From assembly GCA_018609945.1 (NCBI GenBank), contig JAHENO010000275.1, positions 1 to 9,029 on the forward strand: a DNA stretch of 9,029 nt, read 5' to 3'. The translations under genes were made by a program, and so were the position numbers. Below are positions 5,722-9,029 of this stretch, in pieces. Source of the stretch: Haloarculaceae archaeon (GTDB lineage: Archaea; Halobacteriota; Halobacteria; Halobacteriales; Haloarculaceae). Every line of letters starts with the position of its first letter. Positions within the stretch are counted from its first letter, which is position 1. The notes beneath the pieces are model-generated. The model had not been told where the DNA came from. It worked only from the letters and a program-made list of their open reading frames with translations, and made no database searches.

Positions 5722-6918
5722 TCACTCCTGGCCCGCCAGCGCGCCGAGACGCTCGGCCCCCGCCCGCGTGCCCTTCGCGACGATGATGTCGCCCGCGTCG
5801 AGTCGCGTCTCGGGGCCGGGCGAGATGTCCCAGGACCGTTCCTCCTCGTCGTGCCGGACGGCGATGACCCGCATCCCCGTCTCGGTTTTGACCGCGCGCT
5901 CGCCCAGCGTCGTCCCGTCGAGGGGACTGTCCGCGCCGACGACCAGGCGGACGATCACCTCGTCGCTCTCGTAGACGGCTTCCTCGACGACGGGATGGGT
6001 CGACAGTCCCCGGAGGACACCCTCGCTTATCTCCAGGGCGGCATCCGAGATGACCTCGGTGCTGGTGGCCAGTTGCACGAGTCCGCGCAGGTCGACGGGG
6101 TTCTCGATCCGGCTGGCCGCCCGGAGCGTCCAGGCCTCGAACCGCGACTTGAGGGCGTCGACTTCCGCCTCGAGTTCGAACACCTCGCGGGCGACGTCCT
6201 CGTCGTTGAAGAGGATGGCCCCGTACGCGAGGTCGACCGCGAGTTCGCCCATGTCCTTCATCAGGACGATGGAGTCGACCGCCCGGTCGAGGTCGGACTC
6301 CTCGAGGTCGGGCCGGTCGGGGTGGTCGTAGGGTTCGCCGGTGGCGTCGGCGTACACCTCGGCGACCGCGTCGTCGGGGCCCCGGAACAGGACCACGTCG
6401 CCCGCCCGGAGGTCGGTCTCCGCGCTGGGGTTGAGCAGCCAGTCGCCCGCGCGGCGGATGGCCAGCACCCGGACGCCGGTCTCCGTCTCCAGGTTCAACC
6501 CCCCGAGGCTGGCGCCGGCGAGGTCCGACTCCGCGGCGAGTTCGGCCCGGAGGACCGTCTCCATCGCCTCCGGCAGGGCCGCGCGCATCTCCTCGGGCAG
6601 CCCCACCTCCTCCAGGACGACCTTGGCGATGTCGCCGGCGGCGTCGCTGATCTTCTCGGCGGCGCCGACGACGCCCAGCACGGGGGCGAGGCGCTCGGCG
6701 TCGTTCGGGCTGCGGGCCGCCATGAGGATGCTCATCCGCGCCCGGAGCTGGAGGACGTCCATCTGCTCTTCGAGTTCGAGCACCTCACGTGCCACCTCCG
6801 TGCTTCCCAGGAGGACCGCCGAGTACGAGAGGTCGATGAGCAACTCCGCGGTGTCTTTCATCTCGGCGAGCAGCTCCTTGACGCTGACCGGCTCGTAGCT
6901 CACCTCGTCGGCGGCCAT
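5722..6918 (-). CDS. PhoU-TrkA_C-PhoU-TrkA_C regulatory protein
   Basis: A 398-residue soluble protein (COG3273 type) probably regulating an ion or phosphate transporter; the partner is not in this window. Its two halves are homologous with a period of almost exactly 200 residues. Helical PhoU domains lie at about 11-105 and 208-305, and RCK-C (TrkA_C) ligand-binding domains at about 120-195 and 313-392. Matching pairs are EVAREVLELE (41-50) and DVAREVFELE (241-250), ISDAA at 90 and 290, TETGVRVLAI (145) and TETGMRVIAV (345), and AGDVV (172) and AGDII (375). ExxxD motifs typical of PhoU metal sites occur at E50/D54 and E250/D254. There is no TrkA-N nucleotide-binding domain and no membrane helix. 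The frame is open to 6966, but I use the ATG at 6918 because a TATA-like tract lies 28 bases upstream. It is divergent from citrate synthase. Confidence 0.86.
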   Translation of the reverse strand: MAADEVSYEPVSVKELLAEMKDTAELLIDLSYSAVLLGSTEVAREVLELEEQMDVLQLRARMSILMAARSPNDAERLAPVLGVVGAAEKISDAAGDIAKVVLEEVGLPEEMRAALPEAMETVLRAELAAESDLAGASLGGLNLETETGVRVLAIRRAGDWLLNPSAETDLRAGDVVLFRGPDDAVAEVYADATGEPYDHPDRPDLEESDLDRAVDSIVLMKDMGELAVDLAYGAILFNDEDVAREVFELEAEVDALKSRFEAWTLRAASRIENPVDLRGLVQLATSTEVISDAALEISEGVLRGLSTHPVVEEAVYESDEVIVRLVVGADSPLDGTTLGERAVKTETGMRVIAVRHDEEERSWDISPGPETRLDAGDIIVAKGTRAGAERLGALAGQE

Positions 6919-6941
6919 ACCCGTCGGTTCCCGGCGCCGAC

Positions 6942-6950
6942 GCAAAAACG
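6942..6950 (-). promoter_or_regulatory. TATA-like element of the PhoU/TrkA-C gene
   Basis: The minus strand reads CGTTTTTGC, centred about 28 bases before the ATG at 6918. This suggests leaderless transcription and argues against the longer reading from 6966, which would place the promoter inside the gene. Confidence 0.45.
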
Positions 6951-6999
6951 TTGCCCGCACCTCCACCTGTCACTGCCGGCTCGACCCCGATTCGGGATG

Positions 7000-7012
7000 G
7001 TAATGTTTTTTC
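7000..7012 (+). promoter_or_regulatory. TATA-like element of citrate synthase
   Basis: GTAATGTTTTTTC is the only A/T-rich stretch on this side of the divergent gap. It is centred about 28 bases before the ATG at 7035, again predicting a leaderless or nearly leaderless message. Its centre lies about 60 bases from the TATA-like element of the divergent gene, so a regulator bound between them could affect both. Confidence 0.5.
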
Positions 7013-7034
7013 CCGCAGGTGGAGAATCCGACGT

Positions 7035-8174
7035 ATGGCCGAGGAACTCAAGAAGGGGCTCGACGGCGTTCTCGTCGCGGAGTCGGCGCTCAGCGACATC
7101 GACGGCGACGAGGGTCGTCTCGTCTACCGCGGCTACGACATCGAGGACCTCGCCCGCGGCGCCACCTACGAGGAGGTCCTCTACCTGCTCTGGCACGGCC
7201 GCCTCCCCGACCGCGAGGAACTCGACGCCTTCGGCGACGCGATGGCCGGCGAGCGCACCATCGACGAGGAGGTCATGCGGACGGTCCGGGCGCTGGCCGA
7301 GGCCGACGCGAACCCGATGGCCGCCCTCAGGACCGCCGTCTCGATGCTCCCGGCCTACGACCCCGCCCCCGACGACATCGAGTCCACCGACCGCGAAGTC
7401 ACCTTCGCCAAGGGCCGGCGCGTCACGGCGAAGATGCCCACCATCGTCGCCGCTTTCACCCGCGTCCGCCAGGGCGACGACCCCGTCGAACCCCGCGAGG
7501 ACCTCGACCACGCCGCGAACTTCCTCTACATGCTCAACGGGACCGAACCCGACGACGTGGCCGCCGACGTCTTCGACCAGGCGCTCGTGTTGCACGCCGA
7601 CCACGGCCTCAACGCCTCGACGTTCGCAGCGCTGGTCACCGCCTCGACGCTCTCGGACGTCCACAGCGCCGTCACCTCGGCGGTCGGCACCCTCAAGGGC
7701 CCGCTCCACGGCGGCGCCAACCAGGACGTCATGGAGATGCTGAAGGAAGTCGACGACGCCGACATGGACCCCCTCGAGTGGGTCGAAACCGCCCTCAAGG
7801 AGGGGCGGCGCGTCGCCGGCTTCGGCCACCGCGTCTACAACGTCAAGGACCCCCGCGCGAAAATCCTCGGCGAGCGCTCACGGGAACTCGGCGAGGCCGC
7901 CGGTTCGATCAAGTGGTACGAGATGTCCACGGCCATCGAGGAGTACATGGCCGACCAGAAGGGGCTCGCCCCCAACGTCGACTTCTACTCCGCGTCGACG
8001 TACTACCAGATGGGCATCCCGGTCGACATCTACACGCCCATCTTCGCGATGAGCCGGGTCGGCGGCTGGGTCGCACACATGTCCGAGTACATCGAGGACA
8101 ACCGCCTCATCCGCCCGCGAGCCCGGTACGTCGGCCCCCGCGACCTCGAGTTCGTCCCCGTCGACGAACGCTAA
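7035..8174 (+). CDS. gltA: citrate synthase
   Basis: A 379-residue cytoplasmic enzyme that condenses oxaloacetate with acetyl-CoA to form citrate and CoA, the entry step of the TCA cycle. The length is that of the short archaeal/Gram-positive-type enzyme. The three catalytic residues are present: His225 in GPLHGGANQ, His265 in GFGHRVYNVKDPR and Asp316 in NVDFYSA. Oxaloacetate-binding residues appear as His190 in LHADHGLNAS and Arg274 in KDPR. The N-terminal segment GLDGVLVAES and RGYDIEDLA are also typical of this subfamily, which includes 2-methylcitrate synthases; sequence alone does not fully exclude propionyl-CoA activity. The ATG at 7035 fits the family start and the promoter spacing; an open extension to 6951 would contain the promoter. 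The stop codon overlaps the ATG of the following gene (TAATG). Confidence 0.95.
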   Translation: MAEELKKGLDGVLVAESALSDIDGDEGRLVYRGYDIEDLARGATYEEVLYLLWHGRLPDREELDAFGDAMAGERTIDEEVMRTVRALAEADANPMAALRTAVSMLPAYDPAPDDIESTDREVTFAKGRRVTAKMPTIVAAFTRVRQGDDPVEPREDLDHAANFLYMLNGTEPDDVAADVFDQALVLHADHGLNASTFAALVTASTLSDVHSAVTSAVGTLKGPLHGGANQDVMEMLKEVDDADMDPLEWVETALKEGRRVAGFGHRVYNVKDPRAKILGERSRELGEAAGSIKWYEMSTAIEEYMADQKGLAPNVDFYSASTYYQMGIPVDIYTPIFAMSRVGGWVAHMSEYIEDNRLIRPRARYVGPRDLEFVPVDER

Positions 8175-8572
8175 TGCTGTGCTTCGTCTACGGCACCCTC
8201 ACCGACCCCGAGGTGGCCGAGCGCGTCCTCGATTCCGTTTCCTACCGCGGACGGGCGACGCTGGTCGGCCTCCACCGCGTCGAGGGGTCCTATCCGACCC
8301 TCGCACCCGGCGGGGAGGTGACGGGCCGCCTGCTCGATACCGACGAGGTTGCGACGCTGGACCGCTACGAGGGGGTCGCCGACGCGCTCTACGTGCGGGT
8401 GTCCATCCCCTTCGAGAGTCCCGACACCTCGCCCGCGACCGTCGAGACGTACGTCGGCGACCCGGACCGCCTCGACGCGCCGGCCGAGTGGTCCGGCGAC
8501 GGTCCCTTCGAGCGCCGCGTCGCCGCGTACGTCCGCGACCACGACGTCCGCGTCTGCCTCGGCCGAGTTTAG
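8174..8572 (+). CDS. gamma-glutamylcyclotransferase-like (AIG2/GGCT) protein
   Basis: A 132-residue protein of the GGCT-like superfamily, which cyclises gamma-glutamyl groups to 5-oxoproline and frees the attached amine or amino acid. The signature VYGTL (5-9) forms the substrate loop, and Glu66 in LDRYEGV is at the catalytic Glu position. YVRVSI (73-78) and the late segment VETYVGD fit the beta-barrel core. The length is slightly short but complete. The ATG shares its A with the stop codon of citrate synthase (TAATG), so the two genes form one operon with likely coupled translation. Haloarchaea use gamma-glutamylcysteine as a main low-molecular-weight thiol, so thiol turnover is a possible role, as is removal of gamma-glutamyl amines; the substrate is inference only. 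Confidence 0.84.
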   Translation: MLCFVYGTLTDPEVAERVLDSVSYRGRATLVGLHRVEGSYPTLAPGGEVTGRLLDTDEVATLDRYEGVADALYVRVSIPFESPDTSPATVETYVGDPDRLDAPAEWSGDGPFERRVAAYVRDHDVRVCLGRV

Positions 8573-8940
8573 CTTATTTGATATAAAAGTTGTGCAAGAT
8601 GTATGGCGCGTATGCAACACCGAGTCTCACACCGGTGCCGACGACGGCGCACCTGAAGAAGGGGGGTTCGAGTAGACGTGGATTACTATCTTACCTATGT
8701 CTTGCACAGGTCAGACGCGCTACTGCGGCGGGATGCACTAGGAGCACTGAGCATACGATAGCGGTTATGGCTATGTTTCGACTGGGCGTTTAAGAAAGCG
8801 TTACTACACACGTCCTGAAGGAGTCCCTGTATTTGCACGCGCTGAGAGAATTATATGGTATCGGATATTTCGAGTGTCGGACCACGACCTTCTCACTCCA
8901 TAGCGTCCCGCCGGGGAATTTCGACCGCGACGGCGCGCTC
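8573..8940. other. gene-free, AT-richer interval
   Basis: About 370 bases without a convincing gene. Composition is clearly less GC-rich than the rest of the window. A strong TATA-like sequence, TTTGATATAAAA, lies at 8577-8588, right after the GGCT-like stop codon. AT-rich patches also occur at 8849-8858 and 8865-8870. An open frame covers 8590-8793 (67 residues from TTG, 64 from the ATG at 8599), but its product is basic with no haloarchaeal bias, so I do not call it. The interval could hold a small RNA, a decayed insertion element or simply a long control region. Confidence 0.5.
8591..8708. repeat. short inverted repeats 118 bases end to end
   Basis: TGTGCAAGA at 8591-8599 is matched by its reverse complement TCTTGCACA at 8700-8708. 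The similarity extends inwards to about 12 of 15 positions. This could be the ends of a small decayed mobile element. A nine-base match at this distance can also arise by chance. Confidence 0.3.
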
Positions 8941-8950
8941 GTTTTAAATA
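8941..8950 (+). promoter_or_regulatory. strong TATA box
   Basis: GTTTTAAATA contains TTTAAATA, an excellent match to the haloarchaeal TATA consensus, preceded by GC-rich DNA. Transcription would start near 8970-8976, giving a short leader before the ATG at 8991. Confidence 0.6.
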
Positions 8951-8952
8951 TG

Positions 8953-8988
8953 TTGACACCAGTGTGACACCCGTCTGACTGGCGTCAA
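8953..8988. promoter_or_regulatory. operator-like inverted repeat downstream of the TATA box
   Basis: The arms TTGACACCAGT (8953-8963) and ACTGGCGTCAA (8978-8988) are inverted repeats with one mismatch in 11. In addition TGACACC is repeated directly at 8954-8960 and 8965-8971, about one helical turn apart. The element covers the expected transcription start, so a bound protein would block initiation. If transcribed whole it could also form a hairpin ending just before the ATG at 8991. Confidence 0.5.
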
Positions 8989-8990
8989 AA

Positions 8991-9029
8991 ATGGTCGCTG
9001 TCGAGCGGTTCTCCGTCAGACAATCCGCA
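8991..9029 (+). CDS. start of an unidentified gene (partial at right edge)
   Basis: ATG at 8991 opens a frame of 13 codons to the edge of the window, reading MVAVERFSVRQSA. The peptide is too short to identify. Support for a real gene comes from the strong TATA box about 45 bases upstream, the operator-like repeat between them, and the return to GC-rich codons. No ribosome binding site is visible. Confidence 0.4.
   Translation, partial: MVAVERFSVRQSA

Noticed and set aside
6919..6966. Longer start for the PhoU/TrkA-C protein
   Set aside because: The added residues are basic and would cover the TATA-like element; the product from 6918 begins cleanly with an acidic stretch before the PhoU domain.
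6951..7034. N-terminal extension of citrate synthase by 28 residues
   Set aside because: The extension is Pro/Arg-rich, does not match the family start, and contains the TATA-like tract; the ATG at 7035 gives the standard length.
5851..7743. 630-residue open frame antisense to the PhoU/TrkA-C gene and running into citrate synthase
   Set aside because: A GC-rich shadow frame: it overlaps two clearly identified genes and is low-complexity Arg/Ser/Thr-rich in its second half.
8590..8793. 67-residue open frame after the GGCT-like gene
   Set aside because: Needs a TTG start (or an ATG too close to the TATA-like sequence), gives a basic product without codon bias or recognisable domain.

Overview
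The window is chromosomal-type DNA from a haloarchaeon (class Halobacteria). The evidence is the very high GC content, the strong C/G preference at third codon positions, acidic Asp/Glu-rich soluble proteins, an archaeal TATA-box promoter style with many apparently leaderless genes, a tRNA without encoded CCA, and archaeal protein families (DUF373/COG2237, the COG2108-type radical SAM protein, a PhoU/TrkA-C double-repeat protein). No genus is claimed.

Layout. The left edge (1-100, +) holds the C-terminal end of a TRAM-domain RNA-binding protein. A tRNA-Arg(UCU) follows on the minus strand (134-209), then a minus-strand pair: a six-helix DUF373 membrane protein (251-1336) and a 75-residue two-helix membrane protein (1399-1626). 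A plus-strand unit runs from 1785 to 3220: a radical SAM protein, then a 98-residue protein whose secondary-structure pattern resembles the peptidase-inhibitor I9 fold. The 86 bases between these two genes are almost entirely one 78-base, in-register imperfect palindrome, the most striking non-coding structure here. From about 3240 to 3920 composition is less GC-rich and holds a three-helix membrane protein on the minus strand (3404-3772). A minus-strand succinylglutamate desuccinylase/aspartoacylase-like hydrolase (4014-4970) follows, with Asp where the first zinc-binding His is normally found. Two small two-helix membrane proteins (5082-5342 and 5443-5700, +) come next.

The right half is a divergent pair. 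A PhoU-TrkA_C-PhoU-TrkA_C regulator (5722-6918, -) and citrate synthase (7035-8174, +) share a 116-base promoter region. The citrate synthase stop overlaps the start of a gamma-glutamylcyclotransferase-like gene (8174-8572), so these two form an operon. From 8573 to 8990 there is a gene-free, noticeably AT-richer stretch. It ends in an excellent TATA box and a symmetric operator-like element just before an ATG at 8991 that begins a gene cut off by the window edge.

How it fits together. Most genes are housekeeping or conserved archaeal genes in short transcription units: central carbon entry (citrate synthase), possible gamma-glutamyl thiol/amine turnover (GGCT-like), cation or phosphate-linked regulation (PhoU/TrkA-C) and several unstudied membrane proteins. 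I do not see a mobile defence system, a CRISPR array or an intact transposase. The most promising unexplained items are the intercistronic palindrome with its two flanking genes, the altered metal site of the M14-like hydrolase, and the control region at the right edge.
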